Shown: in pieces, positions 1 to 7,635 of the stretch
Position numbering within the stretch: the first letter of the stretch is position 1
Layout of the letters: the number at the start of each line of letters is the position of its first letter
NCBI GenBank assembly: GCA_002424625.1
Contig: DIKR01000001.1
Span: 16,720-35,795, forward strand
Source: Desulfuromonadaceae bacterium UBA5613
GTDB taxonomy: Bacteria; Desulfobacterota; Desulfuromonadia; Desulfuromonadales; UBA2197
Direction: 5' to 3'
Length of the DNA: 19,076 bases
Program-made: the position numbers and the translations under genes
Notes under the pieces: generated by a model
What the model saw: the letters and a program-made list of their open reading frames with translations, nothing else
What the model was told of the DNA's origin: nothing
Database searches by the model: none

Positions 1-830
1 GCGCGTTCTTTGTAACGCATTTGAAATTTGACGATAAGTCGCTGGCCGTCGGCGGAGAGTGTGCCGATCAGCCTGGACGTGATGGGATTGCAGAGTTGAC
101 CGTTGCGATCGCCCCAAGTACCACTCCACGAGGAGATGCCTTCCAAAGCGTCGTCATTCACCATGAAATTGAACGTCAGGTGGCGTTGATCTGAGGGAGC
201 CAGTGCCTTTTCCCCGAGGTGTGTCCTATACATCTCGAACGCATCCGTACCCTTGGGCATGATGATCCAGTCCTCGTAGCGTTTTCCCAGGGAGAAGAAG
301 ATGGTATCGCCTTCCATTCTGGTCCAGCGTCCTATCACACGCGAATCGAATTTTACTGTTTTCTCAAGCAGGAATTCCTCTTCGAAGATTTTGGCCCTGG
401 CATCCTTCTGGTCCAGTGCGGACGGCGCGGTGAGAAGATACAGCTTGAACTTACTGATTGCAGAAGAGTGATCACCAGCCTTGGAATAGGCGATCCCGGC
501 GTTGTAATAAGCGTCCCCGTGCCAGGGTGCGATTAGTGCGGCCTGGTCAAACTCTCTTGCGGCGTCTTTGAAGTCAGAGGGTTTAGCAGCCGTTCTTACG
601 CCCGCCGATCCGCGCGCCATGTGCCGATCCACTGTCTCCGTAACAGCGGGGCGCGGGTTAATCTCCTGAGCTATCTTGATGATCTTTTCGCGCAAGGCGG
701 TGTCGTTCGGAGAATTTTGCAGCTGCTGAACCATCTCGTCCAGCTGCTCGCGCGTAGATTGGGCAAAGGCGCTCGCGGCTAAAACCAAAAATGTGAGGGT
801 GAAGACGATCAGCCTTCCGGTAAACTTCAT
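1..830 (-). CDS. Exported TPR protein with C-terminal beta-rich domain (partial, runs off left edge)
   Basis: The frame is open from an ATG at 830 to the window edge, so the C-terminus is missing. Residues 1-23 form a signal peptide ending in AFA, followed by a conserved helical segment (REQLDEMVQQLQ then PND.ALREKIIK) that is nearly the same in the proteins at 4723-5544 and 5690-6646. One or two TPR-like helical repeats follow (around residues 75-130, with APWHGDAYYN). The rest looks beta-rich and begins at VIGRWTRMEGD. The ribosome site AAGGAGT lies about 9 bases before the ATG. The protein is probably periplasmic and TPR repeats suggest protein binding, but no enzyme motif is visible. It follows the 880-1188 gene by 49 bases and may share its transcript. 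The family is recognised; the function is not known. Confidence 0.8.
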   Translation of the reverse strand, partial: MKFTGRLIVFTLTFLVLAASAFAQSTREQLDEMVQQLQNSPNDTALREKIIKIAQEINPRPAVTETVDRHMARGSAGVRTAAKPSDFKDAAREFDQAALIAPWHGDAYYNAGIAYSKAGDHSSAISKFKLYLLTAPSALDQKDARAKIFEEEFLLEKTVKFDSRVIGRWTRMEGDTIFFSLGKRYEDWIIMPKGTDAFEMYRTHLGEKALAPSDQRHLTFNFMVNDDALEGISSWSGTWGDRNGQLCNPITSRLIGTLSADGQRLIVKFQMRYKER

Positions 831-879
831 TGCCCATACTCCTTTTTTCGCGGGGATTCGCTTCTATCTCGCCAGCGTC

Positions 880-1188
880 TTAGTCATTAAAGGAATAGAC
901 CGACGACACCAGCCCGTCCGATCCAAAGTCCAGTTTACAGGTAAAGCGGCCGAACGATGCCGAATCATGCACAAAGGCGCGACCGTCGATGAGGGAAGTA
1001 ACCCGGTAACCGTGCTGCGCAGCTTGTGTCTGTACCTGCGCTAGAGAAGTACCGACCGCGAGCGAACTGCAAAAACTTTCCATTTTTCCGGGACCGGCGA
1101 CAAACGGCCAGAAGAGCCAGACCAGGCCGGCGATTAGAGTTACGCCAAAGACAACAACGATGCGTTTGCGTCGCAACAAGACAATCAT
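880..1188 (-). CDS. Small membrane-anchored hypothetical protein
   Basis: This encodes 102 residues. A basic N-terminus (LLRRKR) is followed by one membrane segment at about residues 9-30, then a small extracytoplasmic domain with two cysteines (in ESFCSS and FTCKLD). The pattern 'GTSLAQVQTQAAQHGYRV' followed by beta-like segments resembles small inhibitor or assembly-factor folds, but no named family is recognised. The start is supported by AGGAGGAT about 8 bases before the ATG. It lies on the same strand as its neighbours, 49 bases upstream of the partial TPR gene. The cysteines could form a disulfide outside the membrane; this is inference. Confidence 0.65.
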   Translation of the reverse strand: MIVLLRRKRIVVVFGVTLIAGLVWLFWPFVAGPGKMESFCSSLAVGTSLAQVQTQAAQHGYRVTSLIDGRAFVHDSASFGRFTCKLDFGSDGLVSSVYSFND

Positions 1189-1308
1189 GGGTCTCCATCC
1201 TCCTGCTTGATAATGTAAAAAGCCGATGTGCTTTGATCGCTGGTCGCTTCTTGCCCTGCAAGTGCGCGCAGCGTGCCTGTTCCGGAAAATAGTGACTAGA
1301 AGTTCGAC

Positions 1309-1345
1309 AAAAAACTAGAGCCTCATCTAGATATTGTCATGGCTC
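1309..1345 (-). terminator. Probable Rho-independent terminator
   Basis: On the minus strand GAGCC (1345-1341) pairs with GGCTC (1322-1318), followed after TAG by six T residues (1314-1309). The stem touches the stop codon of the 1344-1712 gene, which it would terminate. The stem is short (5 bp) with a long loop, so it is moderate evidence only. Confidence 0.45.
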
Positions 1346-1712
1346 AACTCTCATCCGTTGACTCGTAGTGACCAAAATAGTTGTTGTCTCGCGCATAAAG
1401 GCAATTCCGTACACCTGTCTCAGTCGCGGTGACATCCCAGTTAGGATCCTCGTTTATCACGGCCAGAGCTTCAGATATTTTAAGGTCATGATACTCTTCC
1501 GGAGTTTCGTAGCTACGCCCAGCCTCCACCCTGTAGACCCCGACCTTGCCATCGGACACTAGTTCAATCAGTCGTGCCTTTAGAGTGTTCAGAGCCTCGG
1601 ACGCTGGCACGCCTGGATACTCCTTCTCATAATCAGCAAGCACTTCCCACAGAAACGAATCTTCGTGAGCGTTTGTCATGATGATGTAATCAATGTCGAC
1701 AGTAGGGGGCAT
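1344..1712 (-). CDS. Cytoplasmic hypothetical protein, 122 aa
   Basis: No signal peptide or membrane segment is present, unlike all its neighbours. The protein is acidic. Residues 15-60 look helical (DSFLWEVLADYEKEYPG, then EALNTLKARLIELVSDGKVGVYRV), in the style of a winged-helix-like fold. The C-terminal half carries EALAVINEDPNW and ends near NYFGHYEST. This reminds me of small uncharacterised proteins with an 'AL...NW' motif, some found near toxin or orphan immunity genes, but I cannot name a family. The start is weakly supported (AGGTAG 11 bases upstream); an internal ATG at 1679 has no better ribosome site. It sits between two exported TPR genes, with a probable terminator directly after it. 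Confidence 0.6.
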   Translation of the reverse strand: MPPTVDIDYIIMTNAHEDSFLWEVLADYEKEYPGVPASEALNTLKARLIELVSDGKVGVYRVEAGRSYETPEEYHDLKISEALAVINEDPNWDVTATETGVRNCLYARDNNYFGHYESTDES

Positions 1713-1766
1713 GGTTCTGAAAACTACCTATGTTTAGATTCAAACCCGAATCATGACCGGCTGCAT

Positions 1767-2372
1767 TTACCGACCCCTGTTTTGGATTTCCAACATCGCC
1801 TCGATTTCCGCTCGAAGTGCAAGGATGTCGTGCGCCTCTGTTTTGTCACGGGCCAGAATGGCGGCGAGGCGTGCCGTCCTCAACGCCGCCTCAAGCTGTC
1901 CGGCGGATTTTTGACTGACCGAGAGATTGTAGTGATAGTCGCCTACTTCGGGAGCACTCCACAGAGCCAATTCGAACTGCTCGGCAGCCGCTTTGAAATC
2001 GCGAACATCCTTGGCCAGTTTGAAAAAAGCGCGCCCCTTTTGTGCGGCAAAAACCGCTCCTTCCGGGATCGCTGGAGGGGGATTGATCTTTTCGAGCGTT
2101 CGCGCGATTTTCTTCAGCAATCGCTCAAGATTCTCCTGGGTTTCGGGATCGAGGATGCCCCTTTTCGCGTTGCCCCGATCAATAATCTGCCACTGCTGGT
2201 AGGCACCACAATATTGCCTGAAAGCCTGCCGATAGTTGCCTGCGGCCTCATACTCTTCGCCCCATGCTTCCGAAATTGGCCGTGCATGCACGGGCTGAGG
2301 AGGGGGGTCTGCATGGGCGATGGTGGCCAGCAAAAAACAGGTCAGCAGGAGCGTCTGGAAAAACCGGATCAT
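1767..2372 (-). CDS. Exported TPR protein, divergent member of the local family
   Basis: This encodes 201 residues. The signal peptide is residues 1-21 (cut after AHA). A first helical repeat follows (WGEEYEAAGNYRQAFRQYCGAYQQW), then a basic helix, then a region that lines up with the TPR core of its paralogues: PPAIPE, GRAFFKLAKDVRDFKAAAEQF, ALWSAPEVGDYHYNL, then AGQLEAAL. Unlike the others it lacks the REELQQMV...PNDNALREK segment and has no C-terminal extra domain, ending in a charged helix. It is 85 bases from the C39-like gene upstream on the same strand and probably cotranscribed. It is likely a periplasmic scaffold or binding protein; no catalytic residues are seen. Confidence 0.75.
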   Translation of the reverse strand: MIRFFQTLLLTCFLLATIAHADPPPQPVHARPISEAWGEEYEAAGNYRQAFRQYCGAYQQWQIIDRGNAKRGILDPETQENLERLLKKIARTLEKINPPPAIPEGAVFAAQKGRAFFKLAKDVRDFKAAAEQFELALWSAPEVGDYHYNLSVSQKSAGQLEAALRTARLAAILARDKTEAHDILALRAEIEAMLEIQNRGR

Positions 2373-2457
2373 GGTGAATACCTTTCGTGTTGGCGTAACA
2401 GAATCCCACTAACGTGCGGTTGCGGTCCTTCTTCTCGTGCGGGAGCATTCGCCACTT

Positions 2458-3504
2458 TTAGCGAAACAGCTGCGGGACAGTTCCGGGCTCCGGGCGGAAG
2501 GCCACACCGTTTTCCTGCAGTATCGTATCCAGTTCCCGGGCGCTTATATAAAGCCGTCGCTGGGGGCCCTGGTTGGAATCGATCATCTCGTACCAGTTTT
2601 CTCCGGCATGTTGAAAAACTTTGGTGAGCACCACTTCGTGCCCACCATCGACGTTGCCGTCTTCCGGGACCACATTCACAAGGAGCGGACGCCCTTCCTT
2701 CAGGGTCTTGGCGAAATCAACACTGCGCACCACCTCGACTTGGCCGAAAGCTTCGGCCAGCATGACCACCTCTCCGCCGGTAAGACCGTGCTGCTCGATG
2801 ACGCTTTGTGGATTCGCACGCTCGGCGGCATTGCGCCATTCACCTTCGCCAATCAGTTTTGCCGCACGTGCGGCCACCACCCCGTAGGGGAGCCCCGCCG
2901 CATTGGCCAAGGCGAAGACGGCGCAATCCTGATAACGGGTCTGTTCGCCCGCTCCCGGGAAGACCGGCCCCGTACCCTCTGCAGCTGCCTTGGCGAAGAC
3001 TCCGGTAGTACCGCGTGCCAGAACGTCATCCCACGCCTGAACGATCTGCGCACTAGTGGTGGGATCGCCATCAGAATCAAGACTGTTCAAGGCATTATCA
3101 AGGCGGACCTGTTCGTCCGCACTCCATCCCAGTTGCTTGGCCAGGGTATTCATCCTTTTGATGATGCGTGCTTTATGGGCGGCTATCACTACGTCGATAT
3201 CATCCGCAAGTTTGTCCAGATCGCCACGCAAGGCCTCCACCGCGGCGTTATACTGCGCCTTTTTGCTCAGACAGTTTTGATGCTGGCTGGAGCCTTTCTT
3301 TATATTGACGCAGCTTTGATTGAGGACCTCCCCTTCGTCGATCAGGGCCAGCTTGCGCAGAGCAAACGGCTGGCGCTTGGCGATGAGAGGCTCTCGAAAA
3401 TCCTCGGCCAGGGTCAGTGGAATCTCAGGCATGGCTGGTATGCCGGCGTTGACCAGAGTGGCGGTGAACAGAACGGCCGCCAAAAGAAATAAAAGGTTTT
3501 TCAT
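2458..3504 (-). CDS. Exported C39-like cysteine peptidase-fold protein
   Basis: The start at 3504 is chosen because GGGAGGAAATCCGC directly precedes it and the product begins with a clean signal peptide (MKNLLFLLAAVLFTATLVNA). The longer frame from 3591 would overlap the upstream gene and put about 29 residues before the signal. The mature protein has a helical region with two cysteines (residues 65 and 78), then a papain-like C39-type domain. Likely active-site residues are Gln192 and Cys194 (RYQDCAVFAL), His289 (GGHEVVL) and Asp309 (MIDSNQG), in the order expected for the Cys-His-Asp triad of C39 and related peptidases. It is not attached to an ABC transporter, so it is more like a stand-alone C39-like domain. 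It may cleave or crosslink a periplasmic partner. The stop of the coiled-coil gene lies 28 bases upstream, suggesting one operon. Confidence 0.75.
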   Translation of the reverse strand: MKNLLFLLAAVLFTATLVNAGIPAMPEIPLTLAEDFREPLIAKRQPFALRKLALIDEGEVLNQSCVNIKKGSSQHQNCLSKKAQYNAAVEALRGDLDKLADDIDVVIAAHKARIIKRMNTLAKQLGWSADEQVRLDNALNSLDSDGDPTTSAQIVQAWDDVLARGTTGVFAKAAAEGTGPVFPGAGEQTRYQDCAVFALANAAGLPYGVVAARAAKLIGEGEWRNAAERANPQSVIEQHGLTGGEVVMLAEAFGQVEVVRSVDFAKTLKEGRPLLVNVVPEDGNVDGGHEVVLTKVFQHAGENWYEMIDSNQGPQRRLYISARELDTILQENGVAFRPEPGTVPQLFR

Positions 3505-3532
3505 GCGGATTTCCTCCCTGAAAAGGCTTTCT

Positions 3533-4627
3533 TTACTTGGGTGCAGGGACCGGAACAGGCTTCCGACGCGGCTTGGGGGCCACCTCTTCACTGGTATCCA
3601 CGCTAACGCTGGTCAACTCGCCCTTTTCAAGACGGCTATTGGCGAGAATGAGGTTGGCCAGCTCTTTGCGATCCTTTTCTTGCTGATCAATTTCCTGCTG
3701 GGTCTTGCCACTGATCTTCTGTCGGTTGGCGTCATTCAATTCACGCTGCACCCGCCGCATCTTTTCGTCGGAGGTCTCCGCTGCATCCCTGGCGGGAGCG
3801 CTGATGGTCGCGGGAGGGTTGCTGCGTTTCTGCATGCGCTCAACGATGACTACGGCGCTGCTGATAATTTTCTTTTCCGCTTCCTTGACCCGATCCATCT
3901 CTACGGCACGGCCATGCAGTTCCGGAAAAGGCGGCGTGGACGGGCATTCCACGCCGAGGGACTGCCCTTCCAGGGCTTTCTGAGCTTGCGCCAAAAGGAA
4001 GCTCGATTCCTGGTAGTCCGGCGTCGTCTTCTGGACGGCGGCAAAGGCGTAACCGGACAGCGCCGCCGCGCAATGCAGCTGCTTCCAGGCCGCCTGCGGC
4101 CCCTGAAGATCGCGCACGACACGATCACTCCCCCGAAGTTCTTTCAGCCCGGTTTCGACGGTGCTGCCTTTGAGGCCGCTATCGACCCTGCTGCTGCCTT
4201 TGAGACCGCCGTTGTTCGGCACCACGGTGGTGCCGATGCCGCCCTTGAGGGTGGTGGCGGCCGCGTCACGGTCTCGAATGAACTTGGCGTCTTTCTGGCG
4301 TTTGATTTCAGCCTGACGCTCGCGCTCGACCCGGTCTGCTTCTTCCTGTCTTTTCTTTGCAGCGGCGTCTGCTTCTTCCTGGGCGCGCTGTGCGGCGCCA
4401 TAGTCGTAGCTGGGAGTGGCATTACCACCTCCCGGCGAAGAGCGGGTGCCATAACAAGCGTCTTCGCAACTCGCATTATTGCCCAGCGGTTTGGACATCC
4501 CCGGGCAGGCACACATGGTCTCCCCCACCCAACCCCCAAACGCGTCTGGCGGCGCGAAAGCAAAGCAGGCGATACTGAGCATTGCTAAAATATTTATGCG
4601 CACCTTGATGAGGTATGTGTATTTCAT
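3533..4627 (-). CDS. Exported coiled-coil protein with N-terminal four-cysteine motif
   Basis: This encodes 364 residues. A signal peptide or anchor is at about residues 8-30. Next is a cluster with four cysteines (CACPG at 39-43 and CEDACYG at 54-60) that could form two disulfides. Residues 78-120 are very rich in Glu, Arg, Lys and Ala and should form a coiled coil. Residues 127-164 carry four short GLKG/LKG-type repeats. A helical region with two more cysteines (C186, C227) follows, then a second charged helix and a basic, proline-rich tail. The start has AAGGAGA 5-6 bases upstream. It precedes the C39-like gene by 28 bases, so it may be its substrate or partner; that is inference from context. 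No named family is recognised. Confidence 0.75.
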   Translation of the reverse strand: MKYTYLIKVRINILAMLSIACFAFAPPDAFGGWVGETMCACPGMSKPLGNNASCEDACYGTRSSPGGGNATPSYDYGAAQRAQEEADAAAKKRQEEADRVERERQAEIKRQKDAKFIRDRDAAATTLKGGIGTTVVPNNGGLKGSSRVDSGLKGSTVETGLKELRGSDRVVRDLQGPQAAWKQLHCAAALSGYAFAAVQKTTPDYQESSFLLAQAQKALEGQSLGVECPSTPPFPELHGRAVEMDRVKEAEKKIISSAVVIVERMQKRSNPPATISAPARDAAETSDEKMRRVQRELNDANRQKISGKTQQEIDQQEKDRKELANLILANSRLEKGELTSVSVDTSEEVAPKPRRKPVPVPAPK

Positions 4628-4722
4628 TTTTTCTCCTTCATCGTTTAACTTTATAGCAATCGTAGAACGGGCATGTTATTCCATTTTTTTGGTGGTGCTA
4701 CGGGCACCCTACGCTTGCTGAA

Positions 4723-5544
4723 TCAGGGTACTCTAGTAAAGGTTTTTGGATACTTGCTTTCTAAATACCAGCCCTTGAGCTCGCTACCGCTTGGGGAAAG
4801 GGTTAGATCGAGGGTGTACATAGAAACCCCTGGATTATCGTGTTCGCCTTTAAACCGAAGATGCTGTCGATCCGCGACTACGTTTTGTGCACGCCACGTA
4901 ATTGGGGGTTTGCTCCCCAACATCGTTCCTCCGATAATGGTGAATCTTTCGCCGTTACGAACTACTTGAAAAGAGACCATTCCATCTGTCCATTTTCCTT
5001 CCACAGTTGGGCGCAGGCGCTCCCTTTCCGCAGTGGCGTCTGCGTTGGCCTTCGCTATTGCGGCCTGCGCAGCTTTCTCGATTCCAAACTCAAGACCGGC
5101 AATCCGCCGCTTCACATCGGTCATTTGTGCGGGATCGGTGAGACCAGTCAGGTAAAAGCCGCAGTGGCGCTTGGCGTCTTCGAATTTGCCCGCTTTCTCG
5201 TAGATCGTACAGAGGTCGGCGTAATAGCCAGGCACCCACGGCGCGACGACAACGGCTTTTTCATACTCCTGCGCCGCCGCAAGAAAATCGTCTTCCGATT
5301 TGGCACTTTTGAAGGCGAACTGCGCGCGACCCTCGAAGGTGATCGCTGTGTCAGGGAGGACGGGCGAAGGTTTAAGCGTTGGTGCGAGCTTGATGATCTT
5401 CTCGCGCAGAGCGTTGTCGTTCGGCGTGTTTTGCAATTGCACTACCATCTGCTGCAGCTCTTCGCGCGGAGATTGGGCAAAGGCGTTCGCAATCAAAACC
5501 AAAGCTGTGAGAACGACAATGAGGATCTTGAAAGCAGTTTTCAT
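4723..5544 (-). CDS. Exported TPR protein with C-terminal beta-rich (lipocalin-like) domain
   Basis: This encodes 273 residues. The signal peptide is residues 1-23 (cut after AFA), followed by the family segment SPREELQQMVVQLQ and PNDNALREKIIKLAP. TPR-like helices span roughly 66-135 (APWVPGYYADLCTIYEKAGKFEDA). An Ala/Glu-rich helix at about 150-180 links to a beta-rich domain (182-273: EGKWTDGMVSFQVVRNGERF, IIGGTML, LRFKG, LDLTLSPSGSELKGWY). That domain has the alternating pattern of a small barrel that may bind a ligand. A GGAG ribosome site precedes the start. It is closely related in layout to the partial gene at 1-830, and its N-terminal half to the gene at 5690-6646. The location is probably periplasmic; the function is unknown. 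Confidence 0.8.
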   Translation of the reverse strand: MKTAFKILIVVLTALVLIANAFAQSPREELQQMVVQLQNTPNDNALREKIIKLAPTLKPSPVLPDTAITFEGRAQFAFKSAKSEDDFLAAAQEYEKAVVVAPWVPGYYADLCTIYEKAGKFEDAKRHCGFYLTGLTDPAQMTDVKRRIAGLEFGIEKAAQAAIAKANADATAERERLRPTVEGKWTDGMVSFQVVRNGERFTIIGGTMLGSKPPITWRAQNVVADRQHLRFKGEHDNPGVSMYTLDLTLSPSGSELKGWYLESKYPKTFTRVP

Positions 5545-5689
5545 AGGTTTTCTCCATCTTCGTTTGGTTTTCGTTCGCTTCGCTCAACCCACCGTGAGAA
5601 AACTTGACCGGAGGCAGGCGACGAGGGTCTTCACGCAGTCGAGGCGGCCCAGCGCAGCACTCCCGAAATTATCTTCGCGGGCAAACGCT

Positions 5690-6646
5690 TTATCTAGCTA
5701 ACCGCAAATAGAAAGCATATCTGTCAAAGGCGGTATCGTTCGCCGGATCAGAGTCAAGCCCAGCGCGGAAGCCAACGGTATAATGGGTCGAATATCTAGC
5801 GCTGCGCGTAACTGATCTGAAAGAACAGACTCCGTAGCTGCCATCAGTGCATGGTTGAGCCGGAAAAGCCTTGGGGTTGATCGTCGGGTTATGCTTTTTG
5901 TCAACCAGGCCGACAAGTTCATCTCTTTCCGGTATGCGCCAGGCTTTTCCGCTGCGGCTGGCTTCTGATTGGGCATGCTGCAAGGCTTGTTCGTAATCGA
6001 ATTCTTGGGCTGTCCCGCTGCAGGTGCCGCCGCTGTACACCATGCCCTCGGCGCAGCGCCGCCATATCAGGCCGGTCTTTTTGTCGGTGACTTCGCTGCC
6101 ATCAGTGGAAATTAGATATGCGGTGCCGGGAATTGGTGCGTTGATTTTGTCCTGTTCAGCATTCTTGGCGGAAGCCAGCTGCGTATCGGCTTTAAGCGCA
6201 TATATTTTGTCCTGTGCTTCGCGACGCTCGGCATCGGAAAGGTTGAACTCAAGGTAAAGTTTGAGATCTTCTATGGCTTGATCGAACTGGCCTGCGGCCT
6301 CACGAGCGACCGCGCGGTTGTAGTAGGCATCGGCAAACCACGGGGCGATGGTGATGGCCTGGGTGAACAAATCGACAGCCTTGCTGACTCCAGCAGGATC
6401 GTTGGCTCGCTTTAGCACCGTCGCTCCCATAACAAACGGTTCGCGCGCCTCCTCAGGTATTGTAGGTGCAGGCTTGACGTCTTGCGCGAGCTTGATGATC
6501 TGCGTGCGCAGGGCATTATCGTTCGGTGTCTTCTGCAACTGCTCAACCATCTGCTGCAACTCTTCACGCGGCGATTGGGCGTAGACACTTGTAGTCAGAA
6601 ACAAAAATGTGAACATAAAAATGACTAACTTGCCGAAAATCTGCAT
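5690..6646 (-). CDS. Exported TPR protein with C-terminal Lcl/DUF1566 domain
   Basis: This encodes 318 residues. The signal peptide is residues 1-23. The shared family segment SPREELQQMVEQLQ and PNDNALR is at 25-47. TPR-like repeats span about 70-150 (APWFADAYYNRAVAREAAGQFDQAIEDL). From about 177 the protein matches the Lcl C-terminal / DUF1566 domain: an ITDGSEVTDKKTGLIW-like segment, then WRIPERDELVGLVD at 236-249, NPTINPKAFP at 253-262, and a Tyr/Phe-rich end (YAFYLRLAR). This domain is found in surface adhesins and other exported proteins. The ribosome site is AAAGGAAAT. It is the first gene of the minus-strand block; I see no strong promoter in its 400-base upstream region. It is probably periplasmic or surface-attached. 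Confidence 0.85.
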   Translation of the reverse strand: MQIFGKLVIFMFTFLFLTTSVYAQSPREELQQMVEQLQKTPNDNALRTQIIKLAQDVKPAPTIPEEAREPFVMGATVLKRANDPAGVSKAVDLFTQAITIAPWFADAYYNRAVAREAAGQFDQAIEDLKLYLEFNLSDAERREAQDKIYALKADTQLASAKNAEQDKINAPIPGTAYLISTDGSEVTDKKTGLIWRRCAEGMVYSGGTCSGTAQEFDYEQALQHAQSEASRSGKAWRIPERDELVGLVDKKHNPTINPKAFPAQPCTDGSYGVCSFRSVTRSARYSTHYTVGFRAGLDSDPANDTAFDRYAFYLRLAR

Positions 6647-6808
6647 AATTTATTTCCTTTCTGCGGTTATCCAATTGCAAATTCATTAAAACTACTTGCA
6701 CTTATTTCATTTCGACTGAGAACTTGCATGAACATGGCAATTTTTAATCTTATCTTTAATCTCACATTAGCACGGAATTTCCGGAGATAACACTGCAAAT
6801 TTCCAGTC

Positions 6809-6853
6809 AAAAAAAGCCGTCGAAGCAGCTTGTTAGCTATCCCGACGGCTTTT
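6809..6853 (-). terminator. Strong Rho-independent terminator, minus orientation
   Basis: A perfect 11-bp stem pairs 6812-6822 with 6843-6853 (AAAAGCCGTCG / CGACGGCTTTT) around a 20-base loop. On the minus strand the stem is followed by more T residues (7 in all). No minus-strand gene ends here. It would stop transcripts that start to the right, ahead of the 6646 start, so it is either the end of an unannotated small RNA or an attenuator in the leader of the 5690-6646 gene. Confidence 0.7.
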
Positions 6854-6887
6854 GATTATACCTCTCAATTATCCCGCATCCCCCTTC
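6811..6887. repeat. Copy A of a two-copy hairpin element
   Basis: The 36-base core at 6815-6850 matches the core at 7640-7675 at 27 of 36 positions without gaps. It includes a shared loop sequence (AGCAGC..TT.GC) and one compensatory base pair (G-C here, A-T in copy B). Similarity continues on the right into CCGCATCCCCCTTC here versus CCGCTATCCCCCTCC in copy B. Confidence 0.6.
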
Positions 6888-6961
6888 ACCGGAGATGCAA
6901 GTTTCATGTGGTAGGGACTATAATATCATGTGACGTTCTCGTTAGGCTACCAGCCTAGAAC
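6854..6961 (-). ncRNA. Candidate structured RNA or leader upstream of a terminator
   Basis: This is the part of a 408-base stretch without a gene that shows structure. Reading the minus strand there are two more hairpins before the terminator at 6853-6809: TAGGCT/AGCCTA (6943-6948 with 6952-6957) with an outer GTTC/GAAC (6935-6938 with 6958-6961), and GCATC/GATGC (6876-6880 with 6894-6898). Three successive stems ending in a T-run suggest a small RNA of about 150 bases or an attenuated leader for the 5690-6646 gene. No convincing promoter was found, so this is tentative. Confidence 0.3.
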
Positions 6962-6980
6962 TCGCCAGCTCCCACTTTAC

Positions 6981-7008
6981 TGGACATTTGGAGTTGTGCT
7001 GTTACAAT
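6981..7008 (+). promoter_or_regulatory. Probable sigma-70 promoter of the c7 cytochrome gene
   Basis: TGGACA (6981-6986) and TACAAT (7003-7008) are separated by 16 bases, each one change from consensus. A start near 7015 would give a leader of about 40 bases carrying the AAGGAG site before 7055. I checked for a sigma-54 site here and found none with correct spacing. Confidence 0.5.
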
Positions 7009-7054
7009 TTAAAGTCTGAGCAACTAACCAACATTTCCACTAAGGAGAATAACG

Positions 7055-7597
7055 ATGAAACACACCATTTGGCTGTCCACTCTCGTCACCTTGATTCTGT
7101 TCACAGGAGGCTGCAATAAACAGGAAGCAGCGCCGCCAGCACCGAAAGCGGAGCCAGTCGTCGCCGCTCAACCGGAACCGACCGCTCAGTTGCAGCCGCC
7201 TCCGGTAACAACAGACACGGCTTCTCCCCCCTCCGCCACAATTAACCCACCCTCGCCCGCACCTGTAAAGGTGGTGCCAGTCGAGACAGAAAAGGTCACA
7301 CCGACCACGACTGTGCAACCAATACCGGCGACCACCGTGCCCGAAACTCCGGCCGTACAACCGACAAAAACTCCTGCGGCCGCACCCCAGACGGTGATCT
7401 ATAAAGCCACCAACGGCAATGTGAGCTTTAATCACCAGCAGCATGCCAGCAATAATGCCTGCAGCAGTTGTCACCCATCCGAACCGGCGGCCAAGATCGT
7501 TCTCGGCAAGGACAAGGCGCACCTGTTGTGTAAAGGGTGTCATCAGGAGAAAAAAGCCGGTCCCACGCAGTGCAGCGGGTGCCATATAAAGGGATGA
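7055..7597 (+). CDS. Lipoprotein triheme cytochrome c7 (PpcA-like) on a Pro/Thr-rich stalk
   Basis: This encodes 180 residues. The lipobox FTGGC puts the lipid on Cys20. Residues 22-112 are Pro, Ala, Thr and Val rich and probably extended, acting as a stalk. Residues 113-180 match the c7 fold of Geobacter PpcA: VIYKATNGNVSFNH, three CXXCH heme sites (C136-H140, C159-H163, C173-H177) and likely distal ligands His127, His130 and His156. The segment GKDKAHLLCKGCH...KKAGPTQCSGCH follows the PpcA pattern closely. The ribosome site is AAGGAGAATAACG. PpcA itself is soluble; this one should be membrane-tethered in the periplasm or outer membrane and carry electrons. It is the only plus-strand gene between the two minus-strand blocks. 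Confidence 0.9.
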   Translation: MKHTIWLSTLVTLILFTGGCNKQEAAPPAPKAEPVVAAQPEPTAQLQPPPVTTDTASPPSATINPPSPAPVKVVPVETEKVTPTTTVQPIPATTVPETPAVQPTKTPAAAPQTVIYKATNGNVSFNHQQHASNNACSSCHPSEPAAKIVLGKDKAHLLCKGCHQEKKAGPTQCSGCHIKG

Positions 7598-7635
7598 AAA
7601 CCGCTTCAACTTGAACTATAACGCAATTCTCGACG

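Noticed and set aside
3505..3591. Longer start for the C39-like gene
   Set aside because: It would overlap the upstream gene and place a basic segment before a clean signal peptide that has its own strong ribosome site.
1665..4588. Long plus-strand open frames (about 320, 351 and 422 codons)
   Set aside because: They lie antisense to well-supported exported-protein genes with signal peptides, ribosome sites and recognisable domains; their products show no family pattern.
4690..4716. Hairpin GGTGC/GCACC after the TPR gene as a terminator
   Set aside because: In the minus direction it is followed by A residues, not T residues.
5690..5976. Possible frameshift in the Lcl/DUF1566 domain
   Set aside because: The region after NPKAFP looked atypical, but the other two frames either stop or give no domain-like sequence, and the real frame ends in the expected YLRLAR.
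6981..7008. Sigma-54 promoter for the c7 gene
   Set aside because: GG and GC elements are present, but the spacing is 14 rather than 10 bases between them; a sigma-70 type promoter fits better.
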